Shown here: piece by piece, positions 31,643-38,357 of the stretch | Numbering within the stretch: position 1 is the stretch's first letter | Layout of the letters: each line of letters starts with the position of its first letter | Assembly: GCA_021806235.1 (NCBI GenBank) | Contig: JAJZXU010000015.1 | Location: 1 to 38,357 of the forward strand | Source of the DNA: Thermoplasmata archaeon | GTDB taxonomy: Archaea > Thermoplasmatota > Thermoplasmata > Thermoplasmatales > Thermoplasmataceae | Direction: 5' to 3' | Length of the DNA: 38,357 nucleotides | The notes under the pieces: model-generated | Seen by the model: the letters and a program-made list of their open reading frames with translations, nothing else | Told to the model about the DNA's origin: nothing | Databases searched by the model: none | Translations under genes and position numbers: made by a program

Positions 31643-32407
31643 ATGATGGATTATAACAAAATGAATGAAATAATAAAAAGGGTAGATGGTCACAGAAAGA
31701 TGCCGGATTTTGAAGATGAATATAACAGGAGGGTGAATAGATCAGTTCGTGGTATTGACACTCACAGTCTAATAAAAACCATGGCAGAATTAATATGCTA
31801 TAGCCAGAATGCCAGGGCACAGCAGGTTACCGATATGATAGACAAAGGATATCTTGATATGGCATTTAACAACTTTAACCAATCAGGAATAGCGGATCTA
31901 AACTCTCAGGGTATTATAGATAAATACTGGAAATATCTATCACCCATAAGATTCAAAAACAAGGTTCAGAGAATTATAGATTGCTGTGAAATAATTTCTG
32001 ATGGTTTTCCTATTGTAGATCTCATTGAGAAATTCCCGGGACAGATACGTAACATGAATGATATTAACTTATTCTGGAAAAATTTTAGAGAACTCCAGGA
32101 TTCGATGAAGAACGTTAAAATGCCATTTTATCAAAGCTCAACAACATTACTTCATCTTCTAATGATGCTTGGATTTGATTGCATAAAACCCGATACTATA
32201 GTAATGAGGGTTGCTATAGAAGAGCTTGGCATTGTGGGGAGTGAAAAGAGGGAAAATGATCGGATTGGAGTGGTCAGGGATATTCAGGATTACTCAGTAA
32301 ATAATAAAATAAAACCCTCTATAGTTGATTTTTATCTGTTGATTGAGGGGGGTCAGACCTGGGCAAGAAAATTTGTTGATAATGAATTTAAATCTGTATT
32401 CTACTGA
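31643..32407 (+). CDS. HhH-GPD/Tag-like DNA glycosylase homologue (tentative)
   Basis: A 254-residue, mostly helical protein. The segment LLHLLMMLGFDCIKPDTIVM at about 169-188 recalls the helix-hairpin-helix region of DNA glycosylases, where a loop of the type GxxKPD precedes a helix. AELICYSQNARAQQVTDMID at 48-67 could be the base-pocket helix. A clear catalytic residue cannot be named. GGGAG precedes the tandem ATG codons. The gene runs opposite to the ATPase module and occupies the space between the relics of its second copy. If a glycosylase, it could repair alkylated bases or act on modified phage DNA. Confidence 0.4.
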   Translation: MMDYNKMNEIIKRVDGHRKMPDFEDEYNRRVNRSVRGIDTHSLIKTMAELICYSQNARAQQVTDMIDKGYLDMAFNNFNQSGIADLNSQGIIDKYWKYLSPIRFKNKVQRIIDCCEIISDGFPIVDLIEKFPGQIRNMNDINLFWKNFRELQDSMKNVKMPFYQSSTTLLHLLMMLGFDCIKPDTIVMRVAIEELGIVGSEKRENDRIGVVRDIQDYSVNNKIKPSIVDFYLLIEGGQTWARKFVDNEFKSVFY

Positions 32408-32484
32408 AAATTAATTTTTTGATTGCTGTACTTTATTATGATTTTAAAATTTTAGTTCCAGCCGGCATTATATATTTTTATCCG

Positions 32485-32570
32485 CAATTTTAATTCTATT
32501 TTCCACCATATGTAAACACCTGTTTCTCTAATATATTGTAATAATGTTATATTTACACATTCACACCCAA
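32485..32570. repeat. 86-nt direct repeat, copy B (orphan ATPase leader)
   Basis: The copy keeps the promoter-like part, ATG and the codons MVENRIKI, then diverges (ADKNI) to a stop after 13 codons. It marks the 5' end of a lost second ATPase gene on the minus strand. Confidence 0.85.
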
Positions 32571-32622
32571 TCAATGGCATTATTTTCTGTTATGGTATAT
32601 TCCCTGAATAGCCCTAAAATTT

Positions 32623-32634
32623 TTTATATAAAAA
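32623..32634 (+). promoter_or_regulatory. TATA box of mtnA
   Basis: TTTATATAAAAA lies 30-40 nt before the mtnA ATG, the only clear promoter element in this gap apart from repeat copy B. Confidence 0.5.
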
Positions 32635-32662
32635 CTTTAATACGTTTTATAAATGTTGTAAT

Positions 32663-33679
32663 ATGAAAGTTAATATAAATGGTGAAACAAAGACAATATT
32701 AGCAGTATGGTATGAGAATAATGAGGTAAAATTAATAGATCAGAGGAAAATTCCAGAAAGTGTGGAAATCTTTTCGGCAAAAAATAGTGATGATGTATAC
32801 TATGCCATAAAGGATATGGTTGTCCGTGGTGCACCGGCAATAGGTGTAACCGCTGCCTATGGCCTGGCTATGGCAAATAAAAATAAGGAGGATATGGATG
32901 AAGCCATTAAAAAGATATCATCATCAAGGCCAACCGCATATGATTTATTCAAGGCGGTAAATTATATGAAGGAGAATAAATTTTTAGAATCATCAGCAAG
33001 GAGATATGCAATGGAAATAACGGAAAGGTCAAAGAAAATAGGGGAGTTTGGAAATGAATTAATAGGGCCAGGTGATAAAATTTTAACACACTGCAATGCC
33101 GGAGCCTTAGCCGTTGTTGACTGGGGTACAGCGCTGGCCCCAATGAGAATTGCACATGATGCCGGCAAAAATATATTTGTTTACGTGGACGAAACCAGGC
33201 CGAGATTGCAGGGGGCAAAATTAACGGCATGGGAACTGCAGCAGGAGGGAATCAATTATTCAATTATAGCTGATAATGCCGCAGGATATTTCATGCATAA
33301 AAATGAGATAGACCTCGCAATTGTCGGTGCGGATAGAATTGCATCAAATGGTGATTTTGCAAATAAAATAGGCACATATGAAAAGGCTGTCCTGGCAAAG
33401 GTTAATAACATACCTTTCTACGTTGCTGCCCCTGGAAGTACCTTTGATTTCTCATTAAAATCCGGAGATGAAATACCAATAGAGGAAAGGGATGAAAACG
33501 AGGTTTTAATAGTAAATGATAAAAATCTTGGTCCAAAGGAAGGACATGCTAAGAATCCGGCATTCGATGTAACACCGCATGAATACGTTACCGCATTTAT
33601 AACCGAGTACGGCATTTTCAAGCCTGAGGAATTAAATAAACTACATAAAATAATTCAAAAGGATTTATTTATGAGGTAA
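32663..33679 (+). CDS. mtnA: Methylthioribose-1-phosphate isomerase
   Basis: Isomerises 5-methylthioribose-1-phosphate to the ribulose form in methionine salvage. Rossmann-like fold of the eIF2B-alpha family, 338 residues. Signature segments are VRGAPAIGVTAAYG (54-67), THCNAGALA with catalytic Cys144, DETRPRLQGAKLTAWEL (176-192) and GADRIASNGDFANKIGTY with catalytic Asp224. These motifs favour MtnA over the related ribose-1,5-bisphosphate isomerase. The 3' end overlaps trpS tail to tail by 25 nt. Confidence 0.92.
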   Translation: MKVNINGETKTILAVWYENNEVKLIDQRKIPESVEIFSAKNSDDVYYAIKDMVVRGAPAIGVTAAYGLAMANKNKEDMDEAIKKISSSRPTAYDLFKAVNYMKENKFLESSARRYAMEITERSKKIGEFGNELIGPGDKILTHCNAGALAVVDWGTALAPMRIAHDAGKNIFVYVDETRPRLQGAKLTAWELQQEGINYSIIADNAAGYFMHKNEIDLAIVGADRIASNGDFANKIGTYEKAVLAKVNNIPFYVAAPGSTFDFSLKSGDEIPIEERDENEVLIVNDKNLGPKEGHAKNPAFDVTPHEYVTAFITEYGIFKPEELNKLHKIIQKDLFMR

Positions 33680-34947
33680 TCGCTTAATTTTGATAGTGAC
33701 TCATCCTTTTTATCCCTTAAATTTTTTAAAAACATTGATATATTCTCGGCAGCCTCTTTTTTACATGGACCACACATTCTGGCCCCACCCTTGCATTCGT
33801 CATATACCCTCTGGACATAATCATTATCCTTAACATGGTAATTATATAATTCAAATACCGGGCATATATCAGGATTTCCACCATACTGTTTCTGTTCCTC
33901 TACTGTTTTTCTGCCACCTGTAACTGCATGTTTTATCTTCCTTGTAGCCTCCTCCTCGCTGTCATTTAATGCTATTAATGAATCCGGCACTGATGATGAC
34001 ATTTTTCCTCCCTTTAATCCTGTTTCCAGTCTCTGGAATGTTGCCGAAGGCCCTATAAAGGTAAAATCATTGTAATTCTTCTCCTCATTTGCCAGCAGTA
34101 AATCTATTTTGATTTTATCATTTGCCGTTGAATTTTTAATGTTTATTGATCTGTATTCATAGTTCTTTTCAGTTTCATAATTATTTTTTCCCAGCACATC
34201 CACTGCATTATCTATGTATTTATGCGGGTCATCCTTACCCTTTATATAAACTGCAATTCTGTTATTTTCTATTTTTACATTATATATCCTCAGCCTCTGG
34301 GCTATATCACGCATTAATCTTATATGTGGATCCTGATCCACACCAACAGGAACTATTGTCGGTGCAGCCCCTCCAAATTTCCTTAACTGTGAATGCAGCA
34401 CATCTGAAGCCTGTATTATCGGTGAATTAACATGCAGTATGGATGATGAGTCATCAAGTCCGTATATTGCCTTTAGCTCACTCATATTTGTTTCATTGGA
34501 TAATATAAAGGATAAACCCTGTGTATCAGAATCATTCGATTGAAAATATATTCTGCAGGGTTTTAATCCCATTGAAATATAATTGGTAATATACTCATTT
34601 ATAGCTATTTCCTTAGCCTTTTCCAGTGATATATTTCTTGTTGCATATGATTCGAGGTCGGCAACGGTAATAAACACATCGGCACCCAGACTCTGAAAAT
34701 AAATTAACTGGTCTATTGTTACCTTATTGCCAAGATGCATATGTCCGGATGGCATTAAACCGGTTACAGCATTAAATTTCATCTTATTGTTTATGGCATA
34801 TTCGATATAGTCCAGTGACCTCTGGCCGAATATTAAATGTCTTTTAAAAAGGTAATTATCGAAATAATCATCGGTATCCTCTATACCAAAATCCTTTTTT
34901 AATTTATTATAATCAAAATACTGCTTTGAACTCCACGGGTTTATCAT
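33655..34947 (-). CDS. trpS: Tryptophan--tRNA ligase
   Basis: Class I aminoacyl-tRNA synthetase of the archaeal/eukaryotic-type length, 430 residues. The HIGH-type motif is PSGHMHLG (66-73), and KMSSS is at 315-319. Near the C terminus Cys362, Cys385, Cys392 and Cys395 are spaced C-x22-C-x6-C-x2-C, the same spacing reported for the 4Fe-4S site of Thermotoga maritima TrpRS, where it recognises the anticodon. The gene starts 45 nt after the 5S rRNA 3' end on the same strand. Confidence 0.93.
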   Translation of the reverse strand: MINPWSSKQYFDYNKLKKDFGIEDTDDYFDNYLFKRHLIFGQRSLDYIEYAINNKMKFNAVTGLMPSGHMHLGNKVTIDQLIYFQSLGADVFITVADLESYATRNISLEKAKEIAINEYITNYISMGLKPCRIYFQSNDSDTQGLSFILSNETNMSELKAIYGLDDSSSILHVNSPIIQASDVLHSQLRKFGGAAPTIVPVGVDQDPHIRLMRDIAQRLRIYNVKIENNRIAVYIKGKDDPHKYIDNAVDVLGKNNYETEKNYEYRSINIKNSTANDKIKIDLLLANEEKNYNDFTFIGPSATFQRLETGLKGGKMSSSVPDSLIALNDSEEEATRKIKHAVTGGRKTVEEQKQYGGNPDICPVFELYNYHVKDNDYVQRVYDECKGGARMCGPCKKEAAENISMFLKNLRDKKDESLSKLSDYLINKSF

Positions 34948-34991
34948 AGAAGTTCATAATAAAATGGTTAATTAATCTTTTTAATAAAAAT

Positions 34992-35111
34992 AACGACAAC
35001 GAAACATAGTTCCCATCCCCTCGCGGAAGATAGTACAGTATGCAACACACCGGGCTTAACCGTCGGGTTCGGAAAGAGACCTGGTATTTCACCGGCGTTA
35101 TGGCCGTCGTC
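34992..35111 (-). rRNA. rrf: 5S ribosomal RNA, stand-alone gene
   Basis: About 120 nt. Terminal helix ACGACGGC pairs with GTTGTCGT. Conserved internal stretches include GAACCCGACGGTTAAG and GCGAGGGGATGGGAACT. No 16S or 23S is nearby, as in Thermoplasma, whose rRNA genes are unlinked. A T-rich stretch follows the 3' end. Ends are placed from helix pairing and could be off by one or two bases. Confidence 0.93.
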
Positions 35112-35130
35112 AAATCTTAATTACTGAATG

Positions 35131-35140
35131 CTATATAAAT
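35131..35140 (-). promoter_or_regulatory. TATA box of 5S rRNA
   Basis: ATTTATATAG on the minus strand is centred about 25 nt before the 5S 5' end. Confidence 0.65.
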
Positions 35141-36040
35141 ATTATTATTCTGACCTATGGCGTGTACTTTCCGGTAAATATTTCCTTTATATTTTTTTAT
35201 TTCATGTAACTGGCCAGTGTTGTGTGCATGGAAAAAATTAAACTCTTCCCATAGTATTGTGTTTTACTGGTTTTTATGTGTTTTTTCTACATCCATGATT
35301 GAAGTCCGGGTATTATGATGCTTCTATCTGCGAAAACTCTGATAATCTCTGAATTTATAATGAATTAACTCAAGTTTACAGGGAAGTAAAATAGAGAATT
35401 TCTATCATTCAGTATTTTAGGGGTTTTTCCTGATGTTATTATCCTTACCTTTCTGTATTACCTACCGGCCTGTAAAGGAACGTTTTCAGGTTAAGGAGAT
35501 CTATTAGCTTTTCTGCATTTTCATCCATCTCACTTAGATTCCATTCCATCCTCATTTTTTCGTATAAGAATCCTGTTGCATAAACATTTCTACTGATTTT
35601 ATCACCGACAAAGAATTAATAGAGCCATATGAAGAATATACACATATAGGGTAATACAATTAATGATACTCTGAAATCCCATGAAAAAACATGGTGGGGA
35701 TTAAAATAAAATTCCTAAAAATGAACCTATTTGTAAACTTGAGAATGATCCAATATTGTGTATGTCTGCACATTTCAGTGACTACTTACTAAATCCATAC
35801 TGGTGTAGCCTTTGCTTTACCTTTAAAATGTTTTTAATAATCCTATGGCGATTATCAAGTGTTAGATCTATAGTGGTTTTTCGCAACGAGAAACCTGTAA
35901 TTTACGCCTTTTTTAGCATAATTTTTCCTACACTGTAATGTAGTTTCTTTGAAAATTTCTCCCAGAGTCCGAATATATATCGTTAAATTCAACTTTTGGT
36001 TCACCAAAAATAACGGTTAATAATCGCCATAGTAATGAAT
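35141..36040. other. Gene-poor stretch with one degraded reading frame
   Basis: About 900 nt without an intact gene. On the minus strand 35617-35445 is open for nearly 60 codons, including LYEKMRMEWNLSEMDENAEK and LIDLLNLKTFLYRP, with coding-like composition but no start codon near its beginning, so it is probably the tail of a lost gene I do not recognise. The rest (35141-35440 and 35620-36040) contains only short, AT-rich chance frames. Confidence 0.4.
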
Positions 36041-36388
36041 CTATTCTAATTTTATTCTTTTAATATTGAACTGATCATAAATATGATCTGAACTTATGAT
36101 TTCACCATTGCAATGTGCAGCATGAAAGGCATCAAAAACATTCATACCGTTTTTTATATATTCTGCAGCTATCAAATATATGCTGTTATTATCATTGCAT
36201 ATAGCCATTACATCTTTTGTTATTTTCAGATAATCCAGATCATACTTCTTTGCAAGCAACATTAATTCTATATATGTTACCTCAGAGGTAGTAATGCTAT
36301 TATGCTTTAATATTTCTAAGGCATTATTTTTAAGCCAGTCTGAATCTTTCATAATTGCAAGAAAAAAATCTGCATCAGCGTAGATCAT
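36041..36388 (-). CDS. vapC: PIN-domain toxin VapC
   Basis: RNase toxin of a type II toxin-antitoxin pair, 115 residues. The acidic PIN residues are in place: Asp5 (MIYADADFF), Glu41 (TYIELMLLA), Asp86 (NVFDAFHAA) and Asp101 (ISSDHIYDQF). It overlaps the antitoxin gene by 14 nt, the normal coupling. Targets of VapC enzymes are usually tRNA or rRNA. Confidence 0.85.
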   Translation of the reverse strand: MIYADADFFLAIMKDSDWLKNNALEILKHNSITTSEVTYIELMLLAKKYDLDYLKITKDVMAICNDNNSIYLIAAEYIKNGMNVFDAFHAAHCNGEIISSDHIYDQFNIKRIKLE

Positions 36389-36611
36389 GATACGCCTTGT
36401 TATTAATATCTTCCTTTAATTTTTCCAATGATATATCCTTTATCTTTTCACCTATCTTAACCAAATCACCAACGGGGTCATCCGGTACATTATATAAAAC
36501 AATTTTATCTGGATATGGTACTATAAAAAATTTTTTGCCCAATTTTTCCCTTATTTCACTTGGAATGTAAATTTTTCCATTTTTTTCTATTTTTATTAGT
36601 TGATTTACCAT
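36375..36611 (-). CDS. vapB: AbrB-type antitoxin VapB
   Basis: A 78-residue antitoxin. The swapped-hairpin AbrB/SpoVT DNA-binding fold is at the N terminus (LIKIEKNGKIYIPSEIREKL), with a charged C-terminal arm that should wrap the toxin. I chose ATG 36611 because the fold begins there and a TATA-like element ATATTTATATTTA (about 36630-36642) stands upstream; the open frame extends further without merit. TCAACT-TTT-AGTTGA at 36661-36675 is a possible operator. Confidence 0.8.
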   Translation of the reverse strand: MVNQLIKIEKNGKIYIPSEIREKLGKKFFIVPYPDKIVLYNVPDDPVGDLVKIGEKIKDISLEKLKEDINNKAYHDLR

Positions 36612-36719
36612 AATTAGTAATTTTTTACCTAAATATAAATATTTTGCATTACCGACATTGTCAACTTTTAGTTGATACGGTGACACTGATAGAAAGGCCG
36701 GATCAACTTTCCATTGCAG

Positions 36720-36945
36720 GAGTTAGTTAAATTGCCATTCTCCATCATTCTGCGAGGATAGTGATTGTGGGAGTTTATAGAAATCAACTAAAATGCGACA
36801 ATGTCGCATTACCTTATGCGGTTTTCTTCCATTATTCCATCTATTTTTATAAAAACCATAATATTTATTTATTATTCCGTGTGTGCAGGGGTTATATTCC
36901 CCACATCCAGTAGTAAATTGGGGGATTTCAACTGGCGTTGACACT
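36720..36945 (-). mobile_element. Right-end fragment of an IS605/TnpB-type element
   Basis: The minus strand reads PVEIPQFTTGCGEYNPCTHG, resembling the C-terminal tail of archaeal TnpB proteins. It is followed by a hairpin with 9-bp arms AATGCGACA/TGTCGCATT (36792-36810), of the kind recognised by IS200/IS605 transposases near element ends. No TnpB catalytic part is left. The fragment joins the truncated vapC at about 36945. Confidence 0.45.
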
Positions 36946-37008
36946 ATCTCCGAGTCCCTCATTATTAAGTGCAGCAAAAATAAACACATTCGAATCTAAA
37001 TATATCAT
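36928..37008 (-). pseudogene. VapC toxin truncated after 26 residues
   Basis: The frame opens MIYLDSNVFIFAALNNEG with the first PIN aspartate (Asp5), then runs out of homology and stops at 36930-36928, where TnpB-like sequence takes over. Its ATG overlaps the vapB stop (ATGA), as in intact vapBC pairs. Confidence 0.7.
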
Positions 37009-37253
37009 AATTCAGTCCGTTTAGACATTTCAGCCTCATATTCGTGAGGTGATATTTTCCTGATAGATTTTCCTTTCCTGGCTATAACCCTGAACGTGCT
37101 TACTGGGTCTGTTTCTAATCTTTCCAGTATTATTTTATTTTTTTCTATCCTGAAAACTACTTTTGAGCCAGGCAGAATTTTAAAAGCCTTTCTTAATGGG
37201 CTTGGTATTACTACCTGTCCCTTTGGTCCAACAGTCATTTTTTCTTCTAACAT
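37005..37253 (-). CDS. AbrB-type antitoxin VapB, toxin lost
   Basis: An 82-residue antitoxin with KMTVGPKGQVVIPSPLRKAF and SKVVFRIEKNKIILERLETD, typical AbrB-family strands, and a charged C-terminal arm. ATG 37253 is preferred; a TTG at 37274 would fall inside the operator palindrome. Its stop overlaps the start of the truncated vapC. An antitoxin left alone can persist as a regulator or as protection against related toxins. Confidence 0.75.
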   Translation of the reverse strand: MLEEKMTVGPKGQVVIPSPLRKAFKILPGSKVVFRIEKNKIILERLETDPVSTFRVIARKGKSIRKISPHEYEAEMSKRTEL

Positions 37254-37282
37254 GTATAACTCACAATTATACAAATGTATAA
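37253..37282 (-). promoter_or_regulatory. Palindromic operator of the orphan VapB
   Basis: TTATACA-TT-TGTATAA at 37282-37267 is followed by a third half-site TTATACA (37259-37253) abutting the start codon. A TATA (GTATAAATAC, 37294-37285) lies just upstream, so a bound repressor would sit on the transcription start. Confidence 0.5.
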
Positions 37283-37405
37283 CGTGTATTTATACTTCAA
37301 GCACGGATCTATGATGGAAATTAACCGCCAGGAATTTCATATAATTTTCCCTTCCCGACCCTGTGATTCACTACCTGATAGAAAGGTTATATGTATTCCA
37401 TACAC

Positions 37406-37510
37406 ATGGCATATATGACACTGGTTGTAAAAAAGGTAAAGATACAGGGTAAAAACGGCTATTATAAACCTGTTGACGAAAAGAGGGTTAATGAACCTGG
37501 AGATTACTGA
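37406..37510 (+). CDS. Mini-gene 1 of three overlapping small frames
   Basis: Thirty-four residues, MAYMTLVVKKVKIQGKNGYY then KPVDEKRVNEPGDY. Two short strands and a polar end; no family recognised. It overlaps the next frame by 20 nt. Support comes only from the chained arrangement and coding-like composition. Confidence 0.35.
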   Translation: MAYMTLVVKKVKIQGKNGYYKPVDEKRVNEPGDY

Positions 37511-37628
37511 TACTGAGCTTCATGAAATACTGAAGAAGATAGGCATAGATTCCGATATAACTCCCATAACAAAGTTCGTGCTGGAGAATGACAGAAAACT
37601 GAAAAAGGCATTCATGAGGATAAAATGA
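37491..37628 (+). CDS. Mini-gene 2 of three overlapping small frames
   Basis: Forty-five residues: MNLEITDTELHEILKKIGID, SDITPITKFVLENDRKLKKA, FMRIK. Amphipathic helices with alternating charges suggest a folded regulator-like or adaptor peptide, unassigned. It ends ATGA with mini-gene 3. Confidence 0.4.
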   Translation: MNLEITDTELHEILKKIGIDSDITPITKFVLENDRKLKKAFMRIK

Positions 37629-37711
37629 ATATACACTACAGAACCACATCCAGCAATTGCCCTGCATGTGGTTCATTGCTTAAGCCATATGCAGTAAGGA
37701 GGAGAATATAA
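37625..37711 (+). CDS. Mini-gene 3, half zinc knuckle
   Basis: Twenty-eight residues, MNIHYRTTSSNCPACGSLLK then PYAVRRRI. One CPACG motif gives half a zinc site, so a dimer or a truncated zinc-ribbon is implied. The ATG overlaps the stop of mini-gene 2. It may be the remaining start of a longer zinc-ribbon gene. Confidence 0.35.
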   Translation: MNIHYRTTSSNCPACGSLLKPYAVRRRI

Positions 37712-37868
37712 AAAGGACAACATTTATATGAAAATAAATGAATAACCACTTATTTCCACCACGGTAACCAACTAACTGGACAATATACCTGTCAATTTTT
37801 TGCCCTTTTTATAATCAATTGTCAGATATGTGCTTGAGCGTTATTATATGCCGCGCATAGTCATTGAG

Positions 37869-37885
37869 AATAGTTATATACTATT
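37869..37885 (+). promoter_or_regulatory. Dyad AATAGT-TATAT-ACTATT over the TATA box of the RelBE-type pair
   Basis: The inverted repeat embraces the TATA core about 25 nt before the antitoxin ATG, the expected place for antitoxin autorepression. The interval 37712-37868 shows no gene. Confidence 0.45.
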
Positions 37886-37901
37886 ATAATATTAATATAT
37901 T

Positions 37902-38087
37902 ATGAATCAGACTACCATACAGGTTTCCAGAGAAACCAGGGAGAAACTTAAAAGAGTTGGAAGAAAGGGCCAGACATATGATGATATTATAGAAAATCTC
38001 CTTGAGATCAGCAGGAGGGCAATTTTCTTCAACGATCTTGACAGAATAGCAGATACTGAGGAGTTTGTCCCTCTTGACAGGTTATGA
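37902..38087 (+). CDS. RelB-like antitoxin (ribbon-helix-helix type)
   Basis: Sixty-one residues. MNQTTIQVSRETREKLKRVG is a typical ribbon-helix-helix start (strand TTIQVS followed by a helix), and TYDDIIENLLEISRRA is the second helix. The C terminus (DTEEFVPLDRL) would contact the toxin. It overlaps the toxin gene by a few codons. Confidence 0.75.
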   Translation: MNQTTIQVSRETREKLKRVGRKGQTYDDIIENLLEISRRAIFFNDLDRIADTEEFVPLDRL

Positions 38088-38352
38088 TGTACTCCTCTCA
38101 ACCACAGCAGCAAAGGAGTTTAAATTACTGCAGGAAATAGTGCGAAACAGGATCAGGGAAAAGCTGAACGAACTTGCAAAGGATCCATATAACAATTCTC
38201 ACGGATTAGACACTAAGAAACTTTCAGGTACCGACCGCATTTATTACAGGTTAAGAGTAGGAAATTACCGAATTATTTATTTTCTGGATGAAAACACGAT
38301 AAAGGTAGTGAGGATTGCAACGGGATCAGATGCATATTCATGGCTGGAGTAG
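38074..38352 (+). CDS. RelE/ParE-superfamily toxin
   Basis: About 92 residues from a TTG start (38074) placed 10 nt after GAGGAG; an alternative TTG is at 38065. The RelE fold shows in TGYDVLLSTTAAKEFKLL, the helix IREKLNELAKDP and the C-terminal strands RLRVGNYRIIYFLDENTIKV with Arg residues used for mRNA cleavage in RelE enzymes. No ATG exists in frame at the start. Paired with the upstream antitoxin. Confidence 0.8.
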   Translation: MTGYDVLLSTTAAKEFKLLQEIVRNRIREKLNELAKDPYNNSHGLDTKKLSGTDRIYYRLRVGNYRIIYFLDENTIKVVRIATGSDAYSWLE

Positions 38353-38357
38353 GAGAT

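Noticed and set aside
37488-37676. Minus-strand open frame of 62 codons
   Set aside because: It is antisense to the mini-gene chain, which has coupled starts and stops and better composition.

Overview
The window looks like the chromosome of an acidophilic Thermoplasmatales archaeon (Ferroplasma, Acidiplasma or Picrophilus type). RNA polymerase has an unsplit B subunit but split A' and A''. The 5S rRNA gene stands alone, as in Thermoplasma. Promoters are TATA boxes, often about 25 nt from the start codon, so many transcripts are leaderless. Base composition is AT-rich, and a tricorn-factor F1-like prolyl aminopeptidase, aIF1A, Nop5, archaeal NusA and an archaeal initiator tRNA are present. 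I cannot fix the genus without a search.

Layout. 1-2.4 kb: a 5'-truncated amino-acid permease coupled to a prolyl aminopeptidase. 2.6-6.6 kb: the snoRNP pair cbf5/truB-nop5 (194 nt of out-of-frame overlap), facing an lsm-rpl37e-purF operon, then a PsiE-like membrane protein. 6.7-8.7 kb: accessory DNA with an AbiEi-type regulator, a decayed partner, a glycine-zipper miniprotein and broken reading frames. 8.7-11.5 kb: a Trm5/TYW2-family tRNA enzyme, an esterase, and a PadR regulator with a His/Cys-rich small protein behind a GATATC array of exact 13-nt period. 11.5-16.1 kb: hemL-hemC-hemD facing aIF1A-rio1-dim2 and the initiator tRNA. 16.2-18 kb: a second amino-acid permease.

18-28.1 kb, minus strand: tRNA-Lys, rpoH, rpoB, rpoA', rpoA'' and nusA. 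An apparently intact IscB nuclease with an omega-RNA-like structured leader is wedged precisely between rpoH and rpoB. All RuvC and HNH residues I can identify are kept. The omega-RNA begins at the rpoH stop codon, the iscB stop overlaps the rpoB start (ATGA), and the rpoB ribosome-binding site lies inside the last iscB codons. The guide such an RNA would carry is the 3' end of rpoH.

28.3-32.6 kb: an apparent defence-like module of an ABC/OLD-type ATPase overlapping a PD-(D/E)XK nuclease. Beside it are the remains of a second copy: an 86-nt repeat of the ATPase leader, an ATPase C-terminal scrap and a nuclease N-terminal scrap. A glycosylase-like gene now occupies the space where the second ATPase body would be.

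32.6-35.1 kb: mtnA, trpS (with a C-x22-C-x6-C-x2-C cysteine set) and 5S rRNA. 35.1-38.4 kb: a gene-poor stretch, then a toxin-antitoxin cluster: vapBC, a second vapB whose vapC is cut off by an IS605/TnpB-like tail, three overlapping mini-genes, and a RelBE-type pair at the edge.
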